From NCBI RefSeq assembly GCF_014803895.1, contig NZ_JAAVAU010000031.1:11050-75049 (forward strand): a DNA stretch of 64,000 nt, written 5' to 3'. The notes under the pieces are model-generated. The model did no database searches, had not been told where the DNA came from, and saw nothing but the letters and a program-made list of their open reading frames with translations. This DNA comes from Lactobacillus sp. GTDB taxonomy: Bacteria; Bacillota; Bacilli; Lactobacillales; Lactobacillaceae. This document shows positions 49,970 to 59,400 of this stretch, piece by piece (the first letter of the stretch is position 1; every line of letters begins with the position of its first letter). The position numbers and the translations under genes were made by a program.

Positions 49970-50917
49970 TTACTTCTTTGAAGTACCAACATTTTCGACG
50001 ATCTTGTCGTATTTACGTACAATATTGAAGTCGCTATCTTTAGCATAAGTGTAACCTTCATGACTATAGATAGATTCGATTAACTTTTTACCCTCCTTAG
50101 ACTTACTAATGGCAATAAATGCTTTTGCAAGTTTCTTTTGGAATGATTTAGACATATTAGGAATTACAGAAATAGTGTCGTTAGGAATTGGTTTAGTAAA
50201 GTAGATTGGAACAACTTCTTTCATGATATTTGGTTGATCAGCTTTAACAGAGTTTCGAGCATCTTCAAAAACGAAAGCCGCATCAGTATCACCATTTAAA
50301 ACATTTAAAACAGCTTGATCATGTCCAGTCACCGTTACTAACTTGCAATCCTTCGGTACATCTAACCCCTTTTGAGCTAATTCAGCAATTGGGAAAACAT
50401 ACCCTGCTGAGGAAGTTGGATTTTGAACTGAAATACTCTTCCCTTTCAGATCTTTCCAACTCTTAATCTTAGAACCTTTTTTAACTAAAATTTCAGCTCG
50501 ATAAGAATTAACTAGCTTCGTAGTAGCTTGACCATTCGGCTGCTTAACACCATAGCGTTGAGCTTGAAGTAAAAGATCAGCAGCTCCTTCTTTATGAGCT
50601 AAAACATAACCATCAGGTGGAAGGAAACCAACATCAACTTTTTTAGATTTCATAGCTTCTACAACTGTATTGTAGTCAGTTGACATTGTAACTTTAACTG
50701 GGATACCTAAACGTTTAGAAAGCATCTTTTCTAAAGGTTTAGCCCGAGCCTCAAGCTTATTTGCAGCTTGGCTAGGTACAAACTGAATAGTTAATGACTT
50801 AGGTGTATAATTCTTAGAATTTGCACTATTAGATTTCTTACTATTCGAACATGCAGTAGCAACTATTGCTAATAACACTGCCAAAATACCAAGTAGCACT
50901 TTTTTGAACTTTTTCAT
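49970..50917 (-). CDS. phnD: PhnD-type substrate-binding lipoprotein
   Basis: 315 residues. The lipoprotein signal (KKFKKVLLGILAVLLAIVATAC) has its Cys at about residue 23. The periplasmic-binding domain of the phosphate/phosphite/phosphonate type follows (SLTIQFVPSQAANKLEARAKP, VDVGFLPPDGYVLAHKEGA, QNPTSSAGYVFPIAELA, VTGHDQAVLNVLNGDTDAAF). It delivers ligand to the PhnE pair. No C-P lyase or phosphonatase gene lies in the window, so the ligand may be something else. AGGAGG precedes the ATG. Confidence 0.92.
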   Translation of the reverse strand: MKKFKKVLLGILAVLLAIVATACSNSKKSNSANSKNYTPKSLTIQFVPSQAANKLEARAKPLEKMLSKRLGIPVKVTMSTDYNTVVEAMKSKKVDVGFLPPDGYVLAHKEGAADLLLQAQRYGVKQPNGQATTKLVNSYRAEILVKKGSKIKSWKDLKGKSISVQNPTSSAGYVFPIAELAQKGLDVPKDCKLVTVTGHDQAVLNVLNGDTDAAFVFEDARNSVKADQPNIMKEVVPIYFTKPIPNDTISVIPNMSKSFQKKLAKAFIAISKSKEGKKLIESIYSHEGYTYAKDSDFNIVRKYDKIVENVGTSKK

Positions 50918-50973
50918 CTTATCCTCCTAATGGTTCAAAAAACAAAAATTATTTATAGCCCAAAACAATGGTA

Positions 50974-51022
50974 GAAAAAAAGGCTTAATCACAAGTGCAA
51001 ACTACACTAGCAATTAAGCCTT
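50974..51022 (-). terminator. terminator/attenuator between the small ORF and phnD
   Basis: AAGGCTTAAT/ATTAAGCCTT (50980-50989 with 51013-51022) is a perfect 10-bp stem followed on the minus strand by TTTTTTT. It overlaps the stop codon of the 42-codon ORF and lies only about 57 bp before phnD. Confidence 0.8.
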
Positions 51023-51142
51023 ACTTATTATCATTAATTTGGAAAACACAGAAATAGGAAATACCGTTGCATTAGCAACTAATATAGCCAAATCACAAAT
51101 TGAAACTTTTTTAGAAACAATACGTTGGTTTGGCTGCAACAT
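51014..51142 (-). CDS. small ORF (42 aa) upstream of phnD, possible leader peptide
   Basis: An ATG at 51142 with AAGGAGG 8 bp upstream opens a 42-codon frame ending in TAA at 51014. It begins MLQPNQRIVSKKVSICDLA, continues with a hydrophobic stretch (ILVANATVFPISVF), and ends KLMIISKA. The stop codon lies in the terminator stem at 51013-51022. The strong ribosome site and tight coupling to a terminator suggest a translated leader or a small membrane peptide. No family was recognised, and no clear run of regulatory codons is visible. Confidence 0.6.
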   Translation of the reverse strand: MLQPNQRIVSKKVSICDLAILVANATVFPISVFSKLMIISKA

Positions 51143-51244
51143 TTTTAATCCTCCTTAAATATTTTCTGTATTTATTTGTAAGTATGATAACAAAAATATT
51201 TATTTTTGGATATGCTTTTTTTAAAAAAATTTAAATTTTTCTGA

Positions 51245-51299
51245 TTGGAGCAGTCCAATTAAAAATAAAAGGACTATCCATTTAATTAAGATAGTCCTT
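51245..51299 (-). terminator. terminator of the universal stress protein gene
   Basis: AAGGACTAT/ATAGTCCTT (51269-51277 with 51291-51299) with a T-rich tail, followed by a second small stem ATTGGA/TCCAAT (51245-51260). Confidence 0.8.
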
Positions 51300-51311
51300 A
51301 TTTTCCAAAAA

Positions 51312-51809
51312 TTAGAATCTTCTACGCTTCTTTTTCTTTGGAATTTTTTTATTATTCATATCAGTTTTTACAATTAAAACATCAGATAATGAGTGTTGGT
51401 TAACATATGCGGTAACACTACCCATTAACATTCTTTCAACTGCATTCATACCAGTTGCACCCATAATAGTTAAATCATTTTGGTGATCCTTGATAAAGTC
51501 CACAGCAATAATTCTCTTAGGTGAACCATAACGAATGTGGGAAGAAATATCGGTAAAGTTAAGTTCTTCCTTAGCCCATTTTTGTAAACTCTTAAGATAA
51601 TTCTCTGAATCTTGAGTCATTTGGTAAATAGTATCACCAGAAATTAATGTATCTTGCATTTCACCCATAAATTGGCGAGTATCAATAACATTTAACAAAT
51701 CAATATGTGCATTGTTATCAATTGCAATTTTTACAGCTTTATCAAATGCACGTTCTGCAGTTTCTGATCCATCAACTGGAACTAAAATATTGTTATAATC
51801 TTCTACCAT
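51312..51809 (-). CDS. universal stress protein (UspA family)
   Basis: 165 residues with the Usp alpha/beta fold: NILVPVDGSETAERAFDKAV at the N-terminus and the nucleotide-binding signature GATGMNAVERMLMGSVTAYV (about residues 119-138, the G-2x-G-9x-G-S/T pattern). The C-terminal tail is very basic (KIPKKKKRRRF), which is unusual and could bind nucleic acid. It is monocistronic. Its exact role is unknown; the family is linked to stress survival. Confidence 0.93.
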   Translation of the reverse strand: MVEDYNNILVPVDGSETAERAFDKAVKIAIDNNAHIDLLNVIDTRQFMGEMQDTLISGDTIYQMTQDSENYLKSLQKWAKEELNFTDISSHIRYGSPKRIIAVDFIKDHQNDLTIMGATGMNAVERMLMGSVTAYVNQHSLSDVLIVKTDMNNKKIPKKKKRRRF

Positions 51810-51921
51810 TTGAATCCATCTCCAAGTGTAATTAGCGTATTATTTATATCTCATTTTAACATAATATCGAATCAGTTATACTAAATTAAAGCTTTACAAA
51901 TAATGATTTTTAATTATATTA

Positions 51922-51949
51922 TTACAATCAGTTAATTCAGTGCTACAAT
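51922..51949 (+). promoter_or_regulatory. predicted promoter of the phosphatase-GntR operon
   Basis: TTACAA (51922-51927), a 16-bp spacer and TACAAT (51944-51949) with a TGC extension. Confidence 0.5.
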
Positions 51950-51957
51950 GATACCGC

Positions 51958-51994
51958 TAAATTAATTGAATATTATAACATTTTAATTAATTTA
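51958..51994. repeat. 10-bp inverted repeat in the phosphatase-GntR leader (possible operator)
   Basis: TAAATTAATT (51958-51967) and AATTAATTTA (51985-51994) are perfect inverted copies 17 bp apart, just downstream of the predicted promoter. They could be the site of the GntR protein encoded in the same operon. AT-richness makes chance a fair alternative. Confidence 0.35.
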
Positions 51995-52028
51995 ACTGGA
52001 GGACAAATTAAAGAAAAGGAATCTACGT

Positions 52029-52835
52029 ATGAGCGAAAATTACGATACGAAATTAATTGGGGTAACTTCTGGCCGCAATTTCCGTGAATTAGGTGGCTAT
52101 GAGACAGTTACTGGACAAAAGATAAAGTATAATAAATTGTTGCGCACCGGTAATTTAGCAAATTTGACTCCTCAAGATGTCACTTTGTTACAAGATTATG
52201 GTGTTAAATATGACATCGATTTTCGAACAGAAAAGGAAAAGAACGAACATCCTGATATTGTTCCTGAAGGTGCCCACTATGAATTTAATCCGGTCTTCGG
52301 CGAAGATTTAACCAATGCATCTAAAGGCATTTTTACTTTAGAAACTTCAGCTGAAAAAGACCCTACATTTGGCTTTAAGCATATGCTTTTTGCTTACGAA
52401 GACATGATTAATGGTAAAACCGCTCAAAAAGCTTATCAACGCTTTTTTGAATATTTATTAACTAATGATCAAGACGGAGAAGTCTTATTATTTCACTGCA
52501 CAGCTGGTAAAGATCGAACCGGTTTTGGAGCTTTCTTGCTTTTATCAGCTTTAGGAGTACCTTTATCAACAATTAAATATGATTATTTGTTGACTAATAT
52601 TACTACTAAAGACTTCATTGATAATATGTTAAAAAAAGCGGCTGCCAATGGATCCAGTCAGCCTGTATTGCAGGCAATTAATGATATTCAATCAGTTTAC
52701 CCCGAATACCTAAATCATGCAGTCCATATTATTAATGTAGAATATGGCAGTATCAACAATTATTTGAAAAATATAATGAATTTGTCCATGAATGACATTA
52801 TGGACTTACGAAGAATTTACCTTAAGGATGCATAA
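52029..52835 (+). CDS. tyrosine/dual-specificity protein phosphatase-like protein
   Basis: 268 residues of the Y_phosphatase3 family. An N-terminal GRNFRELGGYET is followed by DIDFRTEKEKNEHP (general acid region) and the P-loop FHCTAGKDRTGFGAFLL, where Cys and Arg form the CX5R active site. LmPtpB-like enzymes of this family dephosphorylate phosphotyrosine proteins or phosphoinositides. It is intracellular (no signal peptide). It lies 2 bp before the GntR gene. The substrate is unknown. Confidence 0.92.
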   Translation: MSENYDTKLIGVTSGRNFRELGGYETVTGQKIKYNKLLRTGNLANLTPQDVTLLQDYGVKYDIDFRTEKEKNEHPDIVPEGAHYEFNPVFGEDLTNASKGIFTLETSAEKDPTFGFKHMLFAYEDMINGKTAQKAYQRFFEYLLTNDQDGEVLLFHCTAGKDRTGFGAFLLLSALGVPLSTIKYDYLLTNITTKDFIDNMLKKAAANGSSQPVLQAINDIQSVYPEYLNHAVHIINVEYGSINNYLKNIMNLSMNDIMDLRRIYLKDA

Positions 52836-52837
52836 TT

Positions 52838-53593
52838 ATGGCTCAACCAAAATATTTAGAAATTCAAAATCAACTTAAAGATGAAATACTATCCGGAAAA
52901 TTTAATTATGGTGATCGTTTCTACAGCGAGGCAGAGTTAAAAGATAAATTTAACGTTTCTTCAATCACTGTGATTCGGGCTGTTAAAGAATTAGTGATGG
53001 ACGGCTACTTAGTTCGTTATCAAGGAAAAGGAACTTATGTCTCCAATTCAGTTAATGATAGTTTAGTAACTATTGACGAAAAAAACGCCTTTGGCCTTAA
53101 AGAAAGTGATGCCAATGATAATCCAGCTAACGAAGAAAGAATGGACGTAATTAAGGTTACTAAAGGCAATGATGAAAAATATTTAAAAGCCCTTAATCTA
53201 AGAGAAGATCAATCCTATTACTTGATTGAGCGGGTTCGTTTTATAAAAGACCAACCATATGTCAACTATTATACCTACCTTCCTGAAAAATATGTTCGAG
53301 AAGAATGGCTAGATGATAAGGACAACTTTAAGAGCATCTTTATCAAAGTACAACAAGACTTTAATATTTTCTTATACGACGAACCTTTTAAAGAAGATAT
53401 TACTATTGTTCAATCTAACGAACATGTTAGCGATACCTTACTATTACCTGCTAATTATCCAATCGTCCGTCAAGCCAAAACTATTAAACTTAAAGGTACT
53501 GATGAAGTACTTTATTACACACTAGCGTTCAGAAGAATTGATCATTTCTCACTCTCATTCTCTAGTCCAGATTTCCAAGATGATAAACAATAA
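52838..53593 (+). CDS. GntR-family regulator, HutC/UTRA subfamily
   Basis: 251 residues. The N-terminal winged helix (QLKDEILSGKFNYGDRFYSE, FNVSSITVIRAVKELVMDGY, GKGTYVSNS) covers about residues 1-72. A UTRA effector domain follows (YYLIERVRFIKDQPYVNYY, EHVSDTLLLPANYPIVRQ). UTRA regulators often answer to sugar phosphates. It is cotranscribed with the phosphatase gene; possible autoregulation via the repeat at 51958. The orphan PTS and nagA genes nearby are conceivable targets, but this is inference. Confidence 0.93.
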   Translation: MAQPKYLEIQNQLKDEILSGKFNYGDRFYSEAELKDKFNVSSITVIRAVKELVMDGYLVRYQGKGTYVSNSVNDSLVTIDEKNAFGLKESDANDNPANEERMDVIKVTKGNDEKYLKALNLREDQSYYLIERVRFIKDQPYVNYYTYLPEKYVREEWLDDKDNFKSIFIKVQQDFNIFLYDEPFKEDITIVQSNEHVSDTLLLPANYPIVRQAKTIKLKGTDEVLYYTLAFRRIDHFSLSFSSPDFQDDKQ

Positions 53594-53594
53594 A

Positions 53595-53624
53595 ATAAAA
53601 AGTTGCCATATGGCAACTTTTTAT
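53595..53624. terminator. bidirectional terminator
   Basis: AAAAAGTTGCCA (53597-53608)/TGGCAACTTTTT (53611-53622), between the converging GntR and PTS genes. Confidence 0.9.
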
Positions 53625-53935
53625 TTTTGAGTTAAACTTATATTTTTTATTAAATCAGCAACTCTTTCTAAAACCGGCCTAGCTAAAGACGGCACACGAT
53701 ATAAAATTCCTGAACATTCTATGAATGGTGTAGCACTTTTAAATGGTACCTTACCCACAGTTAGATACCCATCATAATCTGCCACTTTTTCCTTTGTAAC
53801 CTCACTTAGCTTACAAATGTCCACTATAACATCTTGATCAGCATCACTAAAGTATTTCTCTACTGCCGATTTGATAGCAGCTGATGCTGTCTCACCTGCA
53901 CCACAAGCAGTTAATAAACGAATTTCTTTTTTCAT
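53621..53935 (-). CDS. PTS EIIB component, galactitol-type
   Basis: 104 residues. The phosphorylated Cys is in the N-terminal loop LLTACGAGETASAAI (about residue 11), as in GatB-like EIIB proteins. It accepts phosphate from EIIA and would pass it to the sugar bound by EIIC, but no EIIC gene adjoins. Its ATG overlaps the EIIA stop by one base. The stop codon touches the terminator stem. Confidence 0.87.
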   Translation of the reverse strand: MKKEIRLLTACGAGETASAAIKSAVEKYFSDADQDVIVDICKLSEVTKEKVADYDGYLTVGKVPFKSATPFIECSGILYRVPSLARPVLERVADLIKNISLTQK

Positions 53936-54417
53936 TACTTAAAATTTTCTTCTAACATCTGATAGATAATTGCAGGTGAAGTTGAATTAAACAGTTCATT
54001 TAAATCATCTGGTGAACTGCTAGCTAAAAAGTCCATAATTCTCGATAAAATATTCGCATGTAAATCTGGATCATCATTCAAAATCATAAATAGAAACTTT
54101 ACCTGTAATTGTTCGGTTGGATTAACCATATTATTAAAAGATACTGGTTCTTTTAAGGCAACCGGTACAATTAAATGAGTATTGACAAACTTACCTTCAG
54201 TATGAGGAATGGCAACATTTGGTAAGTCGTGATGAAGTGGTCGAGTTAAAATACCAGTAGGATATTTTTCTTCACGTTCAATAAGATTATCAATAAAGTC
54301 GCCTTTTACTAAATCCATATCTAATAAATTTTGATATACGTCTTTAAATATTTCATTGCGATCTGTTTTATCTGTAACAAAAACAGCATCTCTTCTAAAA
54401 AGGTCTTCTGAAGCCAT
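53935..54417 (-). CDS. PTS EIIA component, mannitol/fructose/galactitol-type
   Basis: 160 residues from the ATG at 54417 (a TTG two codons earlier is a weaker choice). It has the EIIA-2 pattern: FIDNLIEREEKYPTGIL and the phosphorylated His in NVAIPHTEGKFV (about residue 75). It takes phosphate from HPr. It is coupled translationally to the EIIB gene. With no EIIC or catabolic gene nearby, it either serves a distant permease or acts in regulation. Confidence 0.88.
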   Translation of the reverse strand: MASEDLFRRDAVFVTDKTDRNEIFKDVYQNLLDMDLVKGDFIDNLIEREEKYPTGILTRPLHHDLPNVAIPHTEGKFVNTHLIVPVALKEPVSFNNMVNPTEQLQVKFLFMILNDDPDLHANILSRIMDFLASSSPDDLNELFNSTSPAIIYQMLEENFK

Positions 54418-54594
54418 TTTCAACTGCTCCCTCGTATTAATTTTGAATATTTTACTATACTTAATTATTATAAGCCAAAGCGTAAGTAAAATTGAAGTGA
54501 CAAATTATAATAGTCAAGTCTAGAGATAATCTTTTTTTCTGGTAAGGTAGTACAAGTAAGGTCTATTGATTTACAAAAAGGAGAATTTTCATTC

Positions 54595-55071
54595 ATGACT
54601 AAACAAAAGACAGTTTACTTTGGCGCTGGTTGGTTTTCTGACACTCAAAACAAGGCTTACAAAGATGCAATGGCTGCTCTAGAAGCCAATCCAACTATTG
54701 ATTTAGAAAATAGTTATGTCCCACTTCAAAACCAATACAAGAACATTCGTGTTGATGAACACCCAGAATACTTACACGACAAAGAATGGGCACAAGCAAC
54801 TTTCAACGGCGATTTAATTGGTATTAGAACTAGTGACATCATGCTTGGGGTTTATGTTCCTAAGGAAGAAGATGTTGGTCTTGGGATGGAACTTGGCTAT
54901 GCAATGGGCCAAGGTAAGTATATCTTACTAGTTATTCCTGATGAACTTTATGGTGAATCTATCAACCTAATGAGTTGGGGAGTAGCTGACAACATCATTA
55001 AAATGAGTGAATTAAAAGACTTTAACTTTAACCAACCACGTTTTAATTTTTACGATGGTGCAGTTTACTAA
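54595..55071 (+). CDS. ntd: nucleoside 2-deoxyribosyltransferase (type II)
   Basis: 158 residues, matching the L. leichmannii enzyme pattern nearly throughout: VYFGAGWFSDTQNKAYKDAM, LENSYVPLQNQYKNIRVDEH, the catalytic Glu in EDVGLGMELGYAMGQG (around residue 99), LMSWGVADNIIKMS, and the C-terminal YDGAVY whose carboxylate sits in the active site. It exchanges bases between deoxynucleosides for DNA precursor salvage. It is monocistronic with AAAGGAG before the ATG. Confidence 0.97.
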   Translation: MTKQKTVYFGAGWFSDTQNKAYKDAMAALEANPTIDLENSYVPLQNQYKNIRVDEHPEYLHDKEWAQATFNGDLIGIRTSDIMLGVYVPKEEDVGLGMELGYAMGQGKYILLVIPDELYGESINLMSWGVADNIIKMSELKDFNFNQPRFNFYDGAVY

Positions 55072-55077
55072 ACAAAT

Positions 55078-55110
55078 AAAAAAAGGGACTTCTGCAGAAG
55101 TTCCTTTTTT
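55078..55110. terminator. bidirectional terminator
   Basis: AAGGGACTTC TGCA GAAGTTCCTT (55083-55106) with A/T runs on both sides, between the converging ntd and nagA genes. Confidence 0.85.
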
Positions 55111-55111
55111 T

Positions 55112-56269
55112 CTAAGCTTGATAACGAGATATCCCATCTAAGTATGTTTCAACTAGAGTCATATCGGAGTTTAAAACAATAAAATCAGCTGGTTTATCTG
55201 GTTTAATAGAACCACAATTATCTAAAATATTACTACTTTTTGCTGGAACATAAGTTGCCATCATTACAGCATCTTCCGGAGTTACTACATTCCAATCAAC
55301 AATATTCTCAACAGCATCTTTTAATTGTAAAATACTACCTGCTAGATTATCGCCATCTTTTAAACGTGCCATACCATCTTTTACATAAACAGGTAATTCA
55401 CCAAGCATATAGTCACCATCTGGCATCATTCCAGCTTCCATACAATCAGTGATCAGGGCAATATGTTCAGGCCCACGTGCGTTAACTAAAGCACGAACTG
55501 CTGGCTCCTGAACATGATGACCATCGCAAATTAATTCGTCAGTCGTTAAACGGGAGGAATAGGCCGCCCCAACTACACTCGGTGCATGCTGTGATAAGGG
55601 ATCCATTCCATTATAAGTATGGCAAAACATTGTTGCACCAGCTTCAACACAAGCAATCGCATCTTCAAAGTCAGAAGCTGAATGACCAAGTGCAACTACG
55701 ACCCCTTCTCTCACAGCCGCCCTAACAAACTCTTTTGCGCCTTTTCTTTCAGGAGCCATAGATATTTTGATTAACATATTATCAGAAGCTTCACGCCATT
55801 TTTTTAATTTTGAAATAGATGGATCAATCATATATTTTGGATTTTCTGCACCAGCATGTTCTGGAGTGAAAAAAGGACCTTCAAAGTGAATGCCTTGAAT
55901 TTTAGCACCCGTTTCTTGTCCCTTATGTTTAGCAAACATCTGACAAATTTTAGTTAAAGTGTCATCACTAGCCGTAATAGTAGTAGGGAGCCAACTAGTG
56001 ACCCCTGCACTAAGTAAACCTTCAGAAATCTTATTGATTCCTTCCCAATCACTTTTCATGACATCTTCTCGTAGACTTCCATGAATATGCGTGTCCACAT
56101 ACCCTGGTGCTATCCATTTATCTCCATATTCACGAATTTCGCCATGCTTTGGCTTTTCATTTTCCGGATAATAAAAACCAAATTTACCATTATCTTGTAC
56201 TTCAAGATATCCACCAATTTCTGTTCGATTTTCTAGGAAAAACTTCCCCGCATGAATATAGTAGGCCAT
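55112..56269 (-). CDS. nagA: N-acetylglucosamine-6-phosphate deacetylase
   Basis: A 385-residue amidohydrolase. The N-terminal metal site is VDTHIHGSL, then IHFEGPFF (metal-binding Glu), LGHSASD and CHTYNGMDPL (His ligands), and the catalytic Asp in ITDCMEAGMMPDG. It removes acetate from GlcNAc-6-P, feeding amino-sugar catabolism and wall recycling. It is a single gene, divergent from the GH31-like gene. nagB is not in the window. Confidence 0.96.
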   Translation of the reverse strand: MAYYIHAGKFFLENRTEIGGYLEVQDNGKFGFYYPENEKPKHGEIREYGDKWIAPGYVDTHIHGSLREDVMKSDWEGINKISEGLLSAGVTSWLPTTITASDDTLTKICQMFAKHKGQETGAKIQGIHFEGPFFTPEHAGAENPKYMIDPSISKLKKWREASDNMLIKISMAPERKGAKEFVRAAVREGVVVALGHSASDFEDAIACVEAGATMFCHTYNGMDPLSQHAPSVVGAAYSSRLTTDELICDGHHVQEPAVRALVNARGPEHIALITDCMEAGMMPDGDYMLGELPVYVKDGMARLKDGDNLAGSILQLKDAVENIVDWNVVTPEDAVMMATYVPAKSSNILDNCGSIKPDKPADFIVLNSDMTLVETYLDGISRYQA

Positions 56270-56435
56270 ATAATTCTTCTTTCTAGCATTTGGTATAGAC
56301 CATATTTTTAATTAAATAATAGCGATTTCTTTACTTAATGTCAATCGAAAAAAAGCATTGTCGTAATTTTTTCGCTATAATAAAAGACAAATAATAATTT
56401 AAAAAATAATTTTATATTTATAGAGAAGTTTTTAT

Positions 56436-59400
56436 ATGTCTGAATTAAATAATCAACAAGAACACCAAATTAGTCGCTTGGTCAATGTCGCCAAGGGCAC
56501 ACGTTTTTATGAATTACAATTTGCAGCGGGTGAAAAAGCTCGCTTATATATCGTATCCGAAGGAATTTTTCGTTTAATCTTGGATCCAAGTCAAGAATTT
56601 GCACCATTAGATCCAGCCTTGACGATTCCAATCAATGATTTTAGTTTGAGACCCTTTGAAGAATCTCAATTACTTGTCACTGATGAAACCTTTACCATCA
56701 AAAGTGCTCACTACTCACTTCGTTTACAGAAAAATCCTGCACTTTTTAGTATTTTTGACGACAATTTACATCGCTATCGTTTAATGGAAAAAAGTCCTCT
56801 TCAAATCGGACCAAGCTCAACCACTGAAACTCTATATCAAAATAAAAATGAGTTTTATTATGGTGGTGGTATGCAAAATGGTCACTTTAGCCATAAAGGA
56901 CATATTATTGAAATAGAAAATACTAATCTCACTGGGCGCGACGGAGTAGCGGTTCCTGAAAGTTTCTTCTGGTCTAATGCCGGATTTGCGGAACTACGTA
57001 ACACTTGGGAAGATGGAGTTTACAACTTTGGAGCTGAAAATGGCGAAGCAGCCACTATCAGCCACCAAAGCCCTATTTTCGATACATTTTATATGATTGG
57101 AAACACACCAGCTGACTTAATTAAACAATACTACACACTCACTGGTACTCCTCTCTTCTTGCCTAAATATGCTTTACAGTTAGGGTATTTAGGTAACTTT
57201 ACCGAAACTGCTTGGACTCAGGCTAAGGCGCAGGAATTGAGCTCCATCAAATTTGAAGATGGCAATACCTATATGCAAACAACTGAAAAAGATGAAATTA
57301 TTGCCCATTCATCTTTAAACGGAGAAGAAAAATATCAATTCTCCGCTCGTGCAATGATTGAACGTTATGAAAAGAATGATATTAATCTGAAGTGGATTGT
57401 CCCTAACTTTAAAGGTACTACTCCTTTAAGCACTGAGTCAGTAGAAAGTTTTGATGAATTTGCTGAAAAGAAAGGTATCACTGTTGGTTACTACAATGCT
57501 TTACCAGTTAATGCACCAGCCAATTTAGTTGTTGCCAAAAAAGAACGCGCTACAGAAGGTAATGGTCAACTTTTGAAAAATATCGCTACAGTAAGCAATG
57601 ATTTAGTACAAAAAAATGCCAATGGTCGTCCATGGGTAATGGCTGGTAACGGTTGGAGCGCTATTCAAACTTTAGCTACTACAGCAATTGGCGGTGTTGG
57701 TGGTGAATGGGAAGAAGTTGCTAACCAAGTTGACAGCTTCTTAGGAATGTCACTTTCTGGTCAGCCAAATGTTGGTGGCGCAATTGATGGGGAATACAGC
57801 GGTGGTAATGCCCAAGTTAGCGTTCGTGACTTACAATGGAAAGTTTTTACGCCACTTTTATTTAATATAGACAATTTTGGCTCTATTCAAAAAACTCCAT
57901 TCGCATTTAATGCTAAAATGACCCGCATTAACAAAGCTTATCTAAAATTAAGAGAACAAATTCTTCCTTACATGTACGCTTTAACCAAAGAAGCTCAAAC
58001 AGGTAATCCTGTAATTCGACCACTTTTCATTGCTTTTCCTCATGAACGTATTAACTATACTGATCAAATTAAACATGAGTTTATGCTTGGAGATAATTTC
58101 TTAATTGCTCCGATTACAAATGGTCGTGAAGATAGCAATGGTAATTCCATCAAAGATAATCTTTATTTGCCTAACCACCGTACCGTTTGGATTGATTTAT
58201 TTACAGGTAAAAAGTTACTTGGTGGACGTTTCTACGACAAATTCCACTATCCACTTTGGCATTTACCTGTCTTTGTTCGTGGAGGTGCAATTATTCAAAA
58301 GAACCTGCGTAGTATGGATATTTTCCCTCAAGGCCAAAGCTCTAATATCTTATACGATGATGACGGTACCACTAATCAATATGAAAAAGGCCAATTTGCT
58401 ACAACCAAGGTTGAAAGTTCATTAGATGGTGCAAACTTAGAAGTTACTGTTCATCCAACTGAAGGGAATTATGAGGGGCTTAACTTGCACCAAACTACCC
58501 GCCTTAATATTATGGCTGACCGCTATCCAGGTCGTGTAACTTTAAAGATGGACGACGAACCAATGGAATTAGTAGAATACCGGGATGAAAAGAGCTTTGA
58601 AAAAGCAGAATCTGGTTATTTCTTTAAGCAAGACTTCATGCCATGTAAAGAATTTGGTCAATTCACCGGTCAACTACAACCAGCTATTCAAATTAAAATT
58701 GATTCAAAAGATATATCTCAAAATGAATATAAAATCAGAATTGAAAACTTTAGCTATGCTGGTCAAGTTGAACGTCACGCAATTATCGATTCTGCAATGA
58801 GTTCACCACGTAGCGCAGCTATTTTAACTGAACGCTTAACTTCACGGAGTATTACTGTAACTTGGACTAATCCTCCTGCTTTTGCTCAAAGAAATGTAAC
58901 AGCTGATATTGAAGTCAATGGATTAGTTCATACTAATATTGATGGCAATACTTTTACCTTCCATGAATTACAACCTAATACTCGTTATCGCTTTAGAATC
59001 AGAAATAAATTTGGTAACAAAGTTTCTGACTGGTCAGAATACTTTGGCACAAAAACTAAGCATGATCAAATGGATTATGCAATTAAAAATGTTAAAGTGG
59101 AAAGTACACTAAAAGAAAATCCTAAATGGCCACTTTCCAACTTAGTTGATTTACGCTTAGGAAGTGAATGGTTAACTCAAGAAAAAATAACTGATGATAA
59201 ATATCTTGAATTAACTTTTAGCTTCGACCATATTTATAAATTAAGTCGTATGGTTTATGTACCTCGTTCACGTGATCACAAGGGACACATTCTAAGAGCT
59301 CAAGTCGCTATTTCAAAAGATGGTGAAAATTATAGCGATTATAGTAAAGAATACAATTGGCCAAATGATGCCAAAAATAAAGTTATTGGTATGCGGGATG

